64,000 bases of DNA from the NCBI GenBank assembly GCA_947499715.1, contig CANMPL010000009.1, forward strand, positions 1 to 64,000, given 5' to 3'. The stretch is from an uncultured Paracoccaceae bacterium. Its GTDB lineage: Bacteria; Pseudomonadota; Alphaproteobacteria; Rhodobacterales; Rhodobacteraceae. This document shows, piece after piece, positions 51,893 to 60,780 of the stretch. How positions within the stretch are numbered: the stretch's first letter is position 1; each line of letters begins with the position of its first letter. Below the pieces are notes generated by a model. It saw only the letters and a list, made by a program, of their open reading frames with translations, ran no database searches and was not told the origin of the DNA. Position numbers and translations under genes: made by a program.

Positions 51893-52765
51893 ATGTTCAA
51901 AGGCTCTTTGCCCGCCCTCGTCACGCCGTTCACGAACGGCCAGGTGGATTTCGATGCGCTCAAAAAACTTGTGGACTGGCATATCGACCAAGGGTCGCAT
52001 GGGCTGGTGCCGGTTGGCACTACAGGCGAAAGCCCGACGCTGACCCATGCTGAACATGACGCCGTTGTTGAATGCGTGGTCAATCACGCCGCCGGTCGGG
52101 TCAAGGTTATCGCCGGGGCCGGGTCCAACAATACGGCTGAAACCGTGCGCCTTGTGCAGGCCGCCAAAGCGGCCGGGGCCGATGCCGCCCTTGTCGTCAC
52201 GCCCTACTACAACAAGCCGACGCAAGCCGGGCTGATCGCGCATTTTACCGCCGCGGCTGACTGCGGCCTGCCGATCATTATCTACAACATCCCCGGCCGG
52301 TCCTCTGTCGATATGTCGGTCGCCACCATGGCGGAACTGGCCAAGCACGACATGATCGTCGGCGTCAAAGACGCCACCGGTGACCTCGCCCGTGTGCCCA
52401 AGCAACGCCACCACTGCGGCCATGACTTTATCCAGCTCTCAGGCGAAGACGCGACCGCACTGGGCTTTAACGCCCATGGCGGGGTCGGCTGCATTTCCGT
52501 GACCGCCAATGTCGCCCCAAAGCTTTGCGCCGAATTCCAAGAGGCGACGCTGGCGGGCGACTATGCCACCGCCCTGTCCCACCTCGACCGCCTGATGCCC
52601 CTGCACGAGGCGATCTTTATGGAACCGGGCCTTGTGGGTGCCAAATACGGCATGTCCCTGATCGGCATGGGCAATGAAGAGGTCCGCGCGCCGCTTGTCG
52701 GCCTGACCGACGGCACCAAGGCCGCCATTCGCGATGGCATGGTCCACGCCGGCCTTTTGAACTAA
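51893..52765 (+). CDS. dapA: 4-hydroxy-tetrahydrodipicolinate synthase
   Basis: 290 aa class I aldolase that condenses pyruvate and aspartate semialdehyde in lysine/diaminopimelate synthesis. Schiff-base Lys159 (VGVKDATGD), Tyr131 ([11 protein letters not shown]), Thr42-Thr43 ([10 protein letters not shown]) and the Tyr105 region ([10 protein letters not shown]) are all present. AAAAGGAAG lies before the start. The gene pair dapA-small protein runs towards smpB. Confidence 0.97.
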   Translation: MFKGSLPALVTPFTNGQVDFDALKKLVDWHIDQGSHGLVPVGTTGESPTLTHAEHDAVVECVVNHAAGRVKVIAGAGSNNTAETVRLVQAAKAAGADAALVVTPYYNKPTQAGLIAHFTAAADCGLPIIIYNIPGRSSVDMSVATMAELAKHDMIVGVKDATGDLARVPKQRHHCGHDFIQLSGEDATALGFNAHGGVGCISVTANVAPKLCAEFQEATLAGDYATALSHLDRLMPLHEAIFMEPGLVGAKYGMSLIGMGNEEVRAPLVGLTDGTKAAIRDGMVHAGLLN

Positions 52766-52807
52766 GCGCCCATTGCGCCACATGGGGGCACGCGCTAGCC
52801 TGCCCTC

Positions 52808-52984
52808 ATGAAACATGTTCCCAAAGAAACCACAGATGATGCGCTTATTCAGGAATTCCTGAACAAGGGCGGCAAAGTCAGCAAGGGCAAGACCAAACCC
52901 GCGCCTGCGGAATTGGGGCTCAGCAATAATGTCTGGGGCAATAAGCTGACAAAAGAAGAAAAAGCCGCCCGCGACAAGAAATAG
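52808..52984 (+). CDS. Small basic hypothetical protein
   Basis: 58 aa, start MKHVPKETTDDALIQEFLNK. Highly charged, Lys-rich (GGKVSKGKTKPAP) with LGLSNNVWGNKLTKEEKAARDKK at the end. No membrane segment. It probably folds as a short helix plus a disordered basic linker; it may bind nucleic acid. It lies 42 bases after dapA, and its stop is 4 bases before the next gene. Confidence 0.75.
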   Translation: MKHVPKETTDDALIQEFLNKGGKVSKGKTKPAPAELGLSNNVWGNKLTKEEKAARDKK

Positions 52985-52988
52985 CGCC

Positions 52989-53570
52989 TTGGTCTATCGT
53001 CTTACCCTGCCCCAAGCGGCCCTGCTTGCGGGTCTTTGCGCTGGCGCTGCATCTGCCCAAGATTGGACTTCTGGCGCGTTGCAGACCTTGGAAAATTCCG
53101 GCCACGATGCGCTGATGGTTGTCATATCCCGCCCAGAGACAGAGCTCGCACCGTTTGAAACCGATGGCTGTAGCGGCGGGCTTTCGGATGCATGGAAACG
53201 CGCCGCTGGCCGCTTTCCCGAATTCGCCGAAAGCCACCAATCCACACCACCGTGGGAAGATTGCTGCGTCACCCACGACCGCGCCTATCACAACGCAGCC
53301 GCGGCACCCGACGCCGCCTCCAGCTTTGATGCGCGCCTGATGGCCGATCAAACCCTTCAGGCCTGCGTGATCGCCACAGGGGAAGCGCGCGCCGACATCG
53401 TGGCAGAAACCTACGACGTCACACCCGAAAACGTCACCGAGGCTTATGACACCATCGCAAGTGCCATGTTCTTCGCCGTCCGCCTTGGCGGTATGCCCTG
53501 TTCGGGTCTGCCGTGGCGCTGGGGTTATGGCTATCCGCGCTGCACGGTGCTCACCGGGGCGTTTGATTAA
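52989..53570 (+). CDS. Secreted phospholipase A2-like protein
   Basis: 193 aa with an apparent TTG start and a signal peptide ending near ASAQ. The segment WEDCCVTHDRAYHNA (Cys92-Cys93, His96, Asp97, Tyr100) matches the CCxxHDxxY core of secreted phospholipases A2. Cys61 in TDGCSGGLSDAW resembles the calcium-loop region of prokaryotic members. More cysteines near 135 and the C-terminus could form disulfides. The 3' end overlaps the convergent ycaQ gene by 4 bases. Activity is inferred from motif only. Confidence 0.7.
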   Translation: MVYRLTLPQAALLAGLCAGAASAQDWTSGALQTLENSGHDALMVVISRPETELAPFETDGCSGGLSDAWKRAAGRFPEFAESHQSTPPWEDCCVTHDRAYHNAAAAPDAASSFDARLMADQTLQACVIATGEARADIVAETYDVTPENVTEAYDTIASAMFFAVRLGGMPCSGLPWRWGYGYPRCTVLTGAFD

Positions 53571-54754
53571 CGCAGCCAGCCGTCCTCTGATTGCACTGCG
53601 TCGCAGCCGCCAAACCTTGCCGCCCTTGCAAGCTCTGCCTCCAGCTTGGCCAATCGCCCTGCACCCATGCGCACGCCGGGTTCCGGCCAGAAGCCCCGCA
53701 CCGCCAGAACCGCGCCTTTGCGCCGCATGTCGATCCGCCCGATCAGCCGGTCACCCTCCATCACCGGAAAGACGTAATAGCCGTATTGTCGCTTGGCCTC
53801 GGGGACGAAAATCTCGATCCGGTAGTGAAACCCAAACAGCCGCTCTGCCCGTTTGCGGTCGCGCAGGGCGGGGTCAAAGGGTGACACGATCCGCACCTTG
53901 CCCGGTGGCGCAGGGGCCGGGGCGTCCATGACGTCAGGCCGTGCGACGGACCGGCGCAGCTTGCCGTCCACGCCTTCGACATCCACCTCGATCACCCGGC
54001 CATCCGCCAGTGCCGCCCGGCACCAGTCTTTTGCCTCTGCCGGGGTCGCAGTGTCCCAGAACGCTGCCAATTCGCCGCTGGTGGCAAAGCCCAGCCGGTC
54101 AAGCGCCTGTTCGCACAGCCACTCAATCGTCTCTTCGGGATGGGGCCGCGCGTTCAGGTATTCCGCCGGGATCACCCGTTCGGGCAGGTCATAGACCTTG
54201 CGAAATCCGGTCCGGTGACAGACCGACAACTGGCCCGACCGCCACAGATATTCCAGCGCCGTCTTGCTGGGGTGCCAGTCCCACCAGCCGCCTGATCCCT
54301 TCACCTCATCGGTGCCCACATCGCTGGACGAACAGCCGCCCTGCGCCTGGATCTGGGTCAGAACCTGCTCTGCCTTTTCCAGAAACCCCGCACGGCGGTC
54401 CTTGCCCCAGCGGTCCCGCAGCCGCGCGGCATCGCGGTCAAACCGCAGCTTCCAATGGGGGTAGAACGCCATCGGGATCGCCGCCGCATCATGGGTCCAA
54501 TGCTCAAACACTGCCCGGTCCCTTGCCAGCGCAAGCTCTAACGCGCGCGGCCTGTAGGACCCCCGCCGCGCCCACAGGATCAGATCATGTGCACGGGCAA
54601 AGGTGTTCACGCTGTCCAACTGCACAAAGCCCAGATCATCCAGCACGCCCGCCAGATCATCACCGCGCCCCGTGCCGCTACCTGCATGACACAACCCATG
54701 GCGATGCAAGAACAATCGCCGCGCGTGGGCGTTCGTGATAATCGGCACGTTCAT
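53567..54754 (-). CDS. YcaQ-type DNA glycosylase (winged-helix, DUF1006)
   Basis: 395 aa. ARRLFLHRHGLCHAG and LGFVQLDSVNTFARAHDLILWAR at the N-terminus, KTALEYLWRSGQLSVCHRTGFRKVYDLPERVIP as the winged-helix region, and a C-terminal VSPFDPALRDRKRAERLFGFHYRIEIFVP block are family marks. The family unhooks DNA interstrand crosslinks in enterobacteria; the QLDSV region fits the catalytic Gln-x-Asp-type motif. Coupled by ATGA to the upstream ion-channel gene. Confidence 0.88.
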   Translation of the reverse strand: MNVPIITNAHARRLFLHRHGLCHAGSGTGRGDDLAGVLDDLGFVQLDSVNTFARAHDLILWARRGSYRPRALELALARDRAVFEHWTHDAAAIPMAFYPHWKLRFDRDAARLRDRWGKDRRAGFLEKAEQVLTQIQAQGGCSSSDVGTDEVKGSGGWWDWHPSKTALEYLWRSGQLSVCHRTGFRKVYDLPERVIPAEYLNARPHPEETIEWLCEQALDRLGFATSGELAAFWDTATPAEAKDWCRAALADGRVIEVDVEGVDGKLRRSVARPDVMDAPAPAPPGKVRIVSPFDPALRDRKRAERLFGFHYRIEIFVPEAKRQYGYYVFPVMEGDRLIGRIDMRRKGAVLAVRGFWPEPGVRMGAGRLAKLEAELARAARFGGCDAVQSEDGWLR

Positions 54755-55188
54755 GAGATTTGCTTCATCTGATGCAACTTGATCTGGCGCATCGTCTCAA
54801 CCAGCACCGCTGTCACCAAACCGATGTTCAGCAGGCCATTCAGTGACGCCATGCCCCCCAAAAGCCGCCAGTCCACCGGCAGCAAGATGTCGCCAAACCC
54901 CAGCGTTGTGAACACGACCAACGCGAAATAGACCGCCTCTTCCAGCGTCGGAAAGATCCCTAGCCCCAGAAAGGTCAGCGCCCACAACCAGACGCCCACC
55001 GTCAGTTGCGCCAAAATCCACACCGCCGCCGTCAGCAAGACCACCAGCAACTTAGGCGTATGGGGCGCACGCACCAGCCAAGGGCGAAACCGCAGGATCG
55101 CCACCTCCATCGCCCAAAAACTGACACCCGCAATCAGGATCGACGCAAGCAGCAGCCCGGACCCCAACGCAATCTGGATCATCATCAC
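54751..55188 (-). CDS. Two-helix potassium-channel-type protein
   Basis: 145 aa with an N-terminal helix, then two helices around a pore loop. The selectivity filter reads TTLGFGDI (94-101), the Ion_trans_2 pattern with GFG in place of GYG. No cytoplasmic RCK or cyclic-nucleotide domain is attached. It probably forms tetramers with K+ selectivity; this is by family. First of a two-gene operon with ycaQ. Confidence 0.82.
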   Translation of the reverse strand: MMMIQIALGSGLLLASILIAGVSFWAMEVAILRFRPWLVRAPHTPKLLVVLLTAAVWILAQLTVGVWLWALTFLGLGIFPTLEEAVYFALVVFTTLGFGDILLPVDWRLLGGMASLNGLLNIGLVTAVLVETMRQIKLHQMKQIS

Positions 55189-55254
55189 GCAATCCCCCTT
55201 TCCCCTATCCTATGCCTTGTGGGGGCGGCGTCCATCGCATATCTGGGGTCGATC

Positions 55255-55728
55255 ATGGCCAAGAAAGACGAAAACAAGAACTACAAGGTCGTCGCCGAGA
55301 ACCGGCGCGCACGCTACGACTATGCCATCGAAAGCGATCTTGAGGTTGGGATCATCCTTGAAGGGCCAGAGGTTAAATCCCTGCGCACCGGCCAGTCCAA
55401 CATTGCCGACAGCTATGCCTCGGTTGATAATGGCGAGCTTTGGCTGACCAACGCCTATATCGCGCCCTATGAACGCGCGATGTTCGGCCATGAACCCCGC
55501 CGCAAACGCAAGCTATTGGTCAGCCGGAAAGAGCTGTCAAAGCTCTGGAACGCCACCAAACGCGAGGGCATGACGTTGGTTCCCCTTGTGATGTACTTCA
55601 ACGACCGCGGGTTGGTGAAACTCAAGATCGGCGTCGCTAAGGGTAAGAAAAACCACGATAAACGCGCCACAGACGCCAAGCGCGACTGGGGCCGTCAAAA
55701 GCAACGGCTCCTCAAGCAAAACGACTAG
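55255..55728 (+). CDS. smpB: SsrA-binding protein
   Basis: 157 aa. SmpB binds tmRNA and brings it to stalled ribosomes. [52 protein letters not shown] and the C-terminal [23 protein letters not shown] are the classic blocks. The start [20 protein letters not shown] is set by homology pattern. A hairpin (GGGAAAGCC...GGTTTCTCCC) follows the stop. Confidence 0.97.
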   Translation: MAKKDENKNYKVVAENRRARYDYAIESDLEVGIILEGPEVKSLRTGQSNIADSYASVDNGELWLTNAYIAPYERAMFGHEPRRKRKLLVSRKELSKLWNATKREGMTLVPLVMYFNDRGLVKLKIGVAKGKKNHDKRATDAKRDWGRQKQRLLKQND

Positions 55729-55857
55729 CGGGAAAGCCGCGCGGTTTCTCCCCTATGCGGCACGGCCCTTCATTGGTTAGCTTGCGTTAACCTTTGGCGT
55801 TGGGGACCGCGCCCAAAGGCGTGGAATAGCCATGGTCCCGATGAAGGAAATGGGACT

Positions 55858-56115
55858 ATGGAACAACTAATTATTCAGGCGATCTCTGGTGCGGTGGGCG
55901 GCAATGCCGCTGGTGCGGGCGTCAAAAACATGTCGCTCGGCGGCCTTGGCAACACCATCGCCGGTCTTGTCGGCGGTGTGGGCGGCGGCGCGGCCCTGTC
56001 CGGCCTGATGGGCGGCGACATGAGCGGCCTGATCAGCCAGATCGGTGGCGGTGGTGCAGGCGGCATCATCCTGACGCTTGTCGCGGGCTTCATTAAAAAC
56101 AAGATGGCGAGCTAA
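55858..56115 (+). CDS. Gly/Ala-rich small membrane-associated protein
   Basis: 85 aa. Gly-rich repeats (GGLGNTIAGLVGGVGGGAALSGLMGGDMSGLI) and a C-terminal hydrophobic helix (GGIILTLVAGFIKNKM). It resembles short DUF937-like or Gly-zipper membrane proteins of unknown function. It has its own upstream region and a terminator, so it is probably monocistronic. AAGGAAATGG lies before the ATG. Confidence 0.75.
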   Translation: MEQLIIQAISGAVGGNAAGAGVKNMSLGGLGNTIAGLVGGVGGGAALSGLMGGDMSGLISQIGGGGAGGIILTLVAGFIKNKMAS

Positions 56116-56136
56116 GCCACAGACGATCACGACCTT

Positions 56137-56164
56137 GGGCGTCCCATCTGGGGCGCCCTTTTTG
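56137..56164 (+). terminator. Rho-independent terminator
   Basis: Stem GGGCGTCCC/GGGGCGCCC (9 pairs, one G-U), loop ATCT, followed by TTTTTG. It lies 22 bases after the stop of the Gly-rich protein gene. Confidence 0.9.
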
Positions 56165-56228
56165 TTTGCAACCCTTGCCTCAAACCGCCCCCTGCGATAC
56201 CCCGCAGGCAACCACGACAGGGGCTGAT

Positions 56229-57071
56229 ATGACAGACGATCCCAAAACATTGGTCAGCACCGGCTGGCTGGCCGACCACCTCAAGGATCCCGATCTGCGC
56301 ATCCTTGATGCCAGCTGGTACATGCCCGCCGATGGGCGCAACACCGCAGCCGAATACGCCGCTGGTCACATCCCCAATGCGCGCTTCTTCGACATTGATG
56401 AGATTTCAGACCACCGGTCCGAGATGCCGCATATGGCCCCGCCGGTGGAAAAGTTCATGTCCCGGATGCGCACCATGGGCGTGGGCGACGGCCATCAGGT
56501 TGTCGTCTATGACACGTCGGGCCTGTTCTCCGCAGCCCGCGTCTGGTGGCTGTTCCGCCTGATGGGCAAGACGGACGTCGCCGTGTTGGACGGCGGCCTG
56601 CCAAAGTGGGTCGCCGATGGCCACCCGCTCGAAGACCTGCCCCCCGTCATCCGCGACCGCCATATGACCGTCAGCCGCCAGAACCAACTGGTCCGCGACG
56701 TGACCCAAGTGGCCCGCGCCGCCAAACTCGGCGATCACACGATCATCGACGCCCGAGCGCCCGAACGCTTTGCCGGCACCGCGCCTGAACCGCGCGAGGG
56801 GCTGCGGGCCGGACACATCCCCGGCTCTACCAATGTGTTCTACAAGAACCTGCTGAACGCCGACGGCACGATGAAAGACGCCCCCGCCCTGCAAAAGGCG
56901 TTTGCCGGGGCCGACCTGACCAAGCCTGTCATCACCACCTGCGGCTCTGGCGTGACTGCCGCAATCCTCAGCCTCGCGCTGGAACGGATCGGCAAGACCG
57001 ACCACAGCCTTTACGATGGTTCATGGTCCGAATGGGGCATGTATGACGACCTGCCCATCGCGACGGGGTAG
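56229..57071 (+). CDS. sseA: 3-mercaptopyruvate sulfurtransferase
   Basis: 280 aa, two rhodanese domains. The catalytic Cys238 is in VITTCGSGVTAAI; the CGSGVT loop is the mercaptopyruvate sulfurtransferase type, not thiosulfate rhodanese. ILDASWYMPADGRN and PGSTNVFYKNLL are also typical. It transfers sulfur from 3-mercaptopyruvate to cyanide or thiols. Start at MTDDPKTLVSTGWLA; the frame is open for 21 further codons upstream. Confidence 0.92.
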   Translation: MTDDPKTLVSTGWLADHLKDPDLRILDASWYMPADGRNTAAEYAAGHIPNARFFDIDEISDHRSEMPHMAPPVEKFMSRMRTMGVGDGHQVVVYDTSGLFSAARVWWLFRLMGKTDVAVLDGGLPKWVADGHPLEDLPPVIRDRHMTVSRQNQLVRDVTQVARAAKLGDHTIIDARAPERFAGTAPEPREGLRAGHIPGSTNVFYKNLLNADGTMKDAPALQKAFAGADLTKPVITTCGSGVTAAILSLALERIGKTDHSLYDGSWSEWGMYDDLPIATG

Positions 57072-57394
57072 ATCGGCCAAACACCGTCAGCCGGGCCATC
57101 GCCGACCCGCGGGTGGGCGTCCTGACGTGCCACCGTGGCACTTTATGGTGGCCGCGTCAGCCTTCCCTTTTCTGCCTCGTGCAAGGATCGCAAATCGCCG
57201 ACCCGGGGGGCGGGTCGGCGATGGCCCGGCGGCCTACGGCCTTGATTCCGGGCTGATCAACGCGCCTCATACCCGTCGCAGGCCAAAGTAAACCAACTTT
57301 CCTTGCCATGCCCCGACCGCTCTGGCATTTCCAAAGATGTGCCTCCCGCACCAGATTCGTCCCATTGCGCCGGTCATCCCTAAGGACCCACCCC
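57072..57394. other. Highly structured intergenic region
   Basis: 323 bases without a credible gene. A perfect 20-base inverted repeat, GCCGGGCCATCGCCGACCCG (57090-57109) and its complement (57211-57230), encloses a second hairpin (57122-57160: CTGACG..GCCACC / GGTGGC..CGTCAG). A third copy of the arm, ATCGCCGACCCG (57194-57205), can also pair with 57211-57222 to make a tight 12-pair hairpin with loop GGGGG. It could be a bidirectional terminator complex, a REP-like element or a non-coding RNA. The rest holds the promoter of the aminotransferase. Confidence 0.6.
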
Positions 57395-58579
57395 ATGTTT
57401 GATAAGCTTTCCGCCCAACCCGCTGACAAAATCCTCGCCCTTATGGCCGCCTACCGCGCTGATCCGCGCGATAGCAAAGTCGACCTTGGCGTCGGCGTCT
57501 ACAAAGACGCCACCGGCAACACCCCCGTCATGCGCGCGGTGAAAGAGGCAGAGCGCCGGATCATGGCCGACCAGACGACCAAGGCCTATACCGGCCTTGC
57601 TGGTGACCCCGCCTTTGGCACCGCGATGAAAAACCTCGTGCTGGGCGATGCCGTGGATCACGCCCGCGTCGCCGCCGTCGCCACACCGGGCGGCACCGGG
57701 GCGATCCGTCAGGCGCTGGAACTGATCAAGATGGCCGCCCCCGGTGCGACCGTCTGGATCTCTGATCCCACCTGGCCGAACCACCCCTCGATCATCAAAT
57801 ACCTTGGCATGAAAAGCCAAACCTACCGCTATTTCGACACCGCCACGCGCGGCGTTGACTACGTCGGTATGCTCACTGATCTGGGTGCGATGCTGCCCGG
57901 CGACGTGGTGCTGCTACACGGCTGCTGCCACAACCCGACAGGGGCCAACCTGACGCTGGCGCAATGGGACGGCGTGATCAAACTGATCAAGGAAAAGTCC
58001 GCCATGCCCTTCGTCGACATCGCCTACCAGGGCTTTGGCGACGGTCTGGACGAAGACGCCGCCGCGACCCGCAAGATCGCGTCGTCTTTCGACAACGTGC
58101 TGATCGCCGCGTCCTGTTCCAAGAACTTTGGTATCTACCGCGAACGCACCGGCATCCTGATGGCCGTTACCAAAGACGCCGACCAGCAGGCGCTGACGCA
58201 ACAAAACCTCGCCTACCTCAACCGCCAGAACTATTCCTTCCCGCCCGACCACGGTGCGCGCGTCGTGTCCACCATCCTTGGCGACCCCGCCCTGCGTGCC
58301 GATTGGGAGGCAGAGCTTGAGGAAACCCGCAACGGCATGTTGGTCCTGCGCCAGCAACTGGCCGATGAATTGCGCCGTTTGTCCAATTCCGACCGGTTCG
58401 ATTTTCTGGCCGACCATCGCGGCATGTTCAGCCAGCTTGGCACGACGCCCGAACTGGTCGAAAAGCTGCGCGCCGATCACGGGATCTATATGGTGGGCGA
58501 CAGCCGGATGAATATCGCGGGCCTCAACGCCAAAACCGTGCCGATCCTTGCACGCGCAATCATCGACGCCGGGATCTGA
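57395..58579 (+). CDS. Aromatic amino acid aminotransferase (AspC/TyrB family)
   Basis: 394 aa class I aminotransferase. PLP lysine Lys243 in SCSKNFGIYRERTG; Asn-Pro in GCCHNPTGANL; substrate-binding Arg in GDSRMNIAGLN. DLGVGVYKDATGNTPVM at the start is typical of the aspartate/aromatic subgroup I-alpha. It transfers amino groups between aspartate, glutamate or aromatic amino acids and 2-oxo acids; the exact preference is not decidable. Start at MFDKLSAQPADKIL. Confidence 0.9.
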   Translation: MFDKLSAQPADKILALMAAYRADPRDSKVDLGVGVYKDATGNTPVMRAVKEAERRIMADQTTKAYTGLAGDPAFGTAMKNLVLGDAVDHARVAAVATPGGTGAIRQALELIKMAAPGATVWISDPTWPNHPSIIKYLGMKSQTYRYFDTATRGVDYVGMLTDLGAMLPGDVVLLHGCCHNPTGANLTLAQWDGVIKLIKEKSAMPFVDIAYQGFGDGLDEDAAATRKIASSFDNVLIAASCSKNFGIYRERTGILMAVTKDADQQALTQQNLAYLNRQNYSFPPDHGARVVSTILGDPALRADWEAELEETRNGMLVLRQQLADELRRLSNSDRFDFLADHRGMFSQLGTTPELVEKLRADHGIYMVGDSRMNIAGLNAKTVPILARAIIDAGI

Positions 58580-58585
58580 CCCCCG

Positions 58586-58616
58586 TAGGGCGGGCTTCAG
58601 ACCGCCGCCCCTTGGT
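58586..58616. repeat. Half copy of the str-operon palindromic element
   Basis: GTAGG followed by hairpin GGCGG-GCTTCAGA-CCGCC. It resembles the right half of the elements at 301-360 and 3000-3052. It lies just after the aminotransferase stop. Confidence 0.5.
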
Positions 58617-58648
58617 TAACGCCGCTTAAGACTCTCATGCATGCACTT

Positions 58649-58736
58649 TGTGTATGGAATGTGCATCGTTTGTGCATGGTTTCTGCATCCCCCAAAATGC
58701 TGCGCGCGCAAAATGATACTTGCGCAGCATTGCGCA
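58649..58736 (+). promoter_or_regulatory. Operator-like repeat array upstream of mcl1
   Basis: Four consecutive 11-base direct repeats start at 58649, 58660, 58671 and 58682: TGTGTATGGAA, TGTGCATCGTT, TGTGCATGGTT, TCTGCATCCCC. They are followed by an inverted repeat TGCTGCGC/GCGCAGCA (58698-58729) and a direct repeat of TTGCGCA with a 10-base period (58720 and 58730). The near-helical spacing suggests cooperative regulator binding on one face of the DNA, upstream of a carbon-pathway gene known to be regulated in relatives. The regulator is not identifiable. Confidence 0.55.
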
Positions 58737-58788
58737 ATATTCTAACCCGTGAGCCAAGCAATACGAAATAATCAAACAAGGCCACGCC

Positions 58789-59745
58789 ATGTCATTCCGT
58801 CTTCAGCCCGCTGCCCCCGCCCGCCCGAACCGCTGCCAGCTGTTTGGTCCGGGCTCTCGCACCGCACTCTTTGAAAAGATGGCTGCCTCCGCGGCGGACG
58901 TGATCAACCTTGATCTGGAAGACAGCGTCGCCCCCTCTGACAAAGACACAGCGCGGGCCAACGTGATCCAGGCGACCCACGATATTGACTGGAATACCAA
59001 ACACTTAAGCGTTCGCATCAACGGCCTTGATACGCCCTATTGGTATCGCGATGTGGTGGACCTGCTGGAACAAGCGGGCGACCGCCTTGACCAGATCATG
59101 ATCCCAAAGGTCGGCTGTGCCGCTGATATCTACGCCGTAGACGCCCTTGTCACCGCGATCGAGACCGCAAAGGGCCGCACCAAACCCATCGCGTTTGAGG
59201 TCATCATCGAAAGCGCCGCTGGCTTGGCGCATGTCACTGAAATCGCTGCATCTTCTCCACGCCTGCAAGCCATGTCGCTGGGCGCTGCCGATTTTGCCGC
59301 CTCCATGGGGATGCAGACCACGGGCATCGGCGGGACGCAGGAAAATTACTATATGTTGCAAGGGGATACCCGCCATTACAGCGATCCTTGGCACTGGGCG
59401 CAAACCGCAATCGTCGCCGCCTGCCGCACCCACGGCGTGCTGCCTGTTGACGGACCCTTTGGGGACTTTTCCGATGACGAAGGCTATCTTGCGCAATCCC
59501 GCCGCAGTGCAACATTGGGCATGGTCGGCAAATGGGCCATCCACCCCAAACAAATTGCCTTGGCAAATCAAGTCTTTACCCCCTCGGAAGAGGCCGTGAC
59601 AGAGGCCCGCGAAATCCTCGCGGCCATGGCAGAGGCCAAGAAAAACGGCGAAGGTGCCACGGTTTACAAAGGCCGCCTCGTCGACATCGCCTCGATCAAA
59701 CAGGCCGAGGTGATCGTCAAGCAATACGAAATGATTACCGGTTAA
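58789..59745 (+). CDS. mcl1: L-malyl-CoA/beta-methylmalyl-CoA lyase
   Basis: 318 aa, CitE-like TIM barrel. LFGPGSRTALFEKMAASAADV and INLDLEDSVAPSDKD at the start (Asp/Glu metal ligands), IIESAAGLAHVTEIA, SLGAADFAASMGMQTTGIGG and KWAIHPKQIALANQ. It cleaves malyl-CoA to acetyl-CoA and glyoxylate, and methylmalyl-CoA to propionyl-CoA and glyoxylate, in the ethylmalonyl-CoA pathway of Rhodobacterales. A repeat array lies upstream. Confidence 0.94.
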   Translation: MSFRLQPAAPARPNRCQLFGPGSRTALFEKMAASAADVINLDLEDSVAPSDKDTARANVIQATHDIDWNTKHLSVRINGLDTPYWYRDVVDLLEQAGDRLDQIMIPKVGCAADIYAVDALVTAIETAKGRTKPIAFEVIIESAAGLAHVTEIAASSPRLQAMSLGAADFAASMGMQTTGIGGTQENYYMLQGDTRHYSDPWHWAQTAIVAACRTHGVLPVDGPFGDFSDDEGYLAQSRRSATLGMVGKWAIHPKQIALANQVFTPSEEAVTEAREILAAMAEAKKNGEGATVYKGRLVDIASIKQAEVIVKQYEMITG

Positions 59746-59815
59746 ACCGCGTTCCACATTGCAAATTGGCCCTGCGGCGACTTATATCGGGCAAGAACCG
59801 CAGCAGGGGCGATGA

Positions 59816-60778
59816 ATGACGCAATATCTCGACTTCGAAAAACCTTTGGCCGAAATTGAAGGCAAGGCCGAAGAACTGCGCGCCTTGGCGCGCGAAAACG
59901 AAGAGATGGACGTCGAGAAAGAGGCGTCAGCCCTTGATCGCAAGGCCGAAGACCTGCTCAAATCGCTCTACGCGGGCCTCACCCCTTGGCGGAAATGTCA
60001 GGTGGCGCGCCACCCGCAGCGGCCCCATTGCAAAGACTATATCGACGCGCTGTTTACCGAATACACGCCGCTTGCCGGTGACCGGAATTTCGCTGATGAC
60101 CACGCCGTGATGGGCGGGTTTGCCCGGTTGAATGGCCAGCCCGTGATGGTGATCGGCCACGAAAAAGGCAACGACACCAAGTCCCGGATCGAACGCAACT
60201 TCGGCATGGCCCGGCCCGAAGGATACCGCAAGGCCATCCGGCTGATGGACCTTGCCGACCGCTTTGGCTTGCCTGTTATCACGCTTGTCGACACGCCCGG
60301 CGCCTACCCCGGCAAAGGGGCAGAGGAACGCGGCCAGTCAGAGGCGATCGCGCGGTCCACCGAAAAGTGTCTCGAACTTGGCGTGCCGCTGATTTCCGTC
60401 GTCATCGGAGAGGGCGGATCCGGCGGTGCCGTGGCCTTTGCCACCGCCAACCGCGTCGCGATGCTGGACCATTCGATCTATTCGGTGATCAGCCCCGAAG
60501 GCTGCGCCTCGATCCTGTGGAAAGATGCCGAAAAGATGCGCGAAGCGGCAGAGGCACTGCGCCTGACGGCCAAGGATCTGAATGAGTTGGGCGTCTGCGA
60601 CCGGATTATCCCCGAACCCATGGGCGGCGCACATCGTGACAGCCAGCAGGCGATCAAGAACGTCGGCGCCGCGATTGAGGCGATGCTGGCAGAGCTGTCG
60701 TCGCTATCACCAGAAGATGTCCGCAAGGCTCGGCGCACCAAATATCTGCAGCTTGGCGCAAAGGGCCTCGCGGCCTAA
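59816..60778 (+). CDS. accA: Acetyl-CoA carboxylase carboxyltransferase alpha subunit
   Basis: 320 aa, standard length. [18 protein letters not shown] at the start, [63 protein letters not shown] and the [10 protein letters not shown] oxyanion segment. With AccD it transfers carboxyl from biotin to acetyl-CoA to give malonyl-CoA. AccD and AccBC are not in the window. It starts 70 bases after mcl1 and may be cotranscribed. Confidence 0.96.
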   Translation: MTQYLDFEKPLAEIEGKAEELRALARENEEMDVEKEASALDRKAEDLLKSLYAGLTPWRKCQVARHPQRPHCKDYIDALFTEYTPLAGDRNFADDHAVMGGFARLNGQPVMVIGHEKGNDTKSRIERNFGMARPEGYRKAIRLMDLADRFGLPVITLVDTPGAYPGKGAEERGQSEAIARSTEKCLELGVPLISVVIGEGGSGGAVAFATANRVAMLDHSIYSVISPEGCASILWKDAEKMREAAEALRLTAKDLNELGVCDRIIPEPMGGAHRDSQQAIKNVGAAIEAMLAELSSLSPEDVRKARRTKYLQLGAKGLAA

Positions 60779-60780
60779 GC

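Noticed and set aside
58597-58785. 62-codon minus-strand frame upstream of mcl1
   Set aside because: It covers the operator-like repeat array and has no Shine-Dalgarno site or recognisable product; the repeats explain the sequence better.
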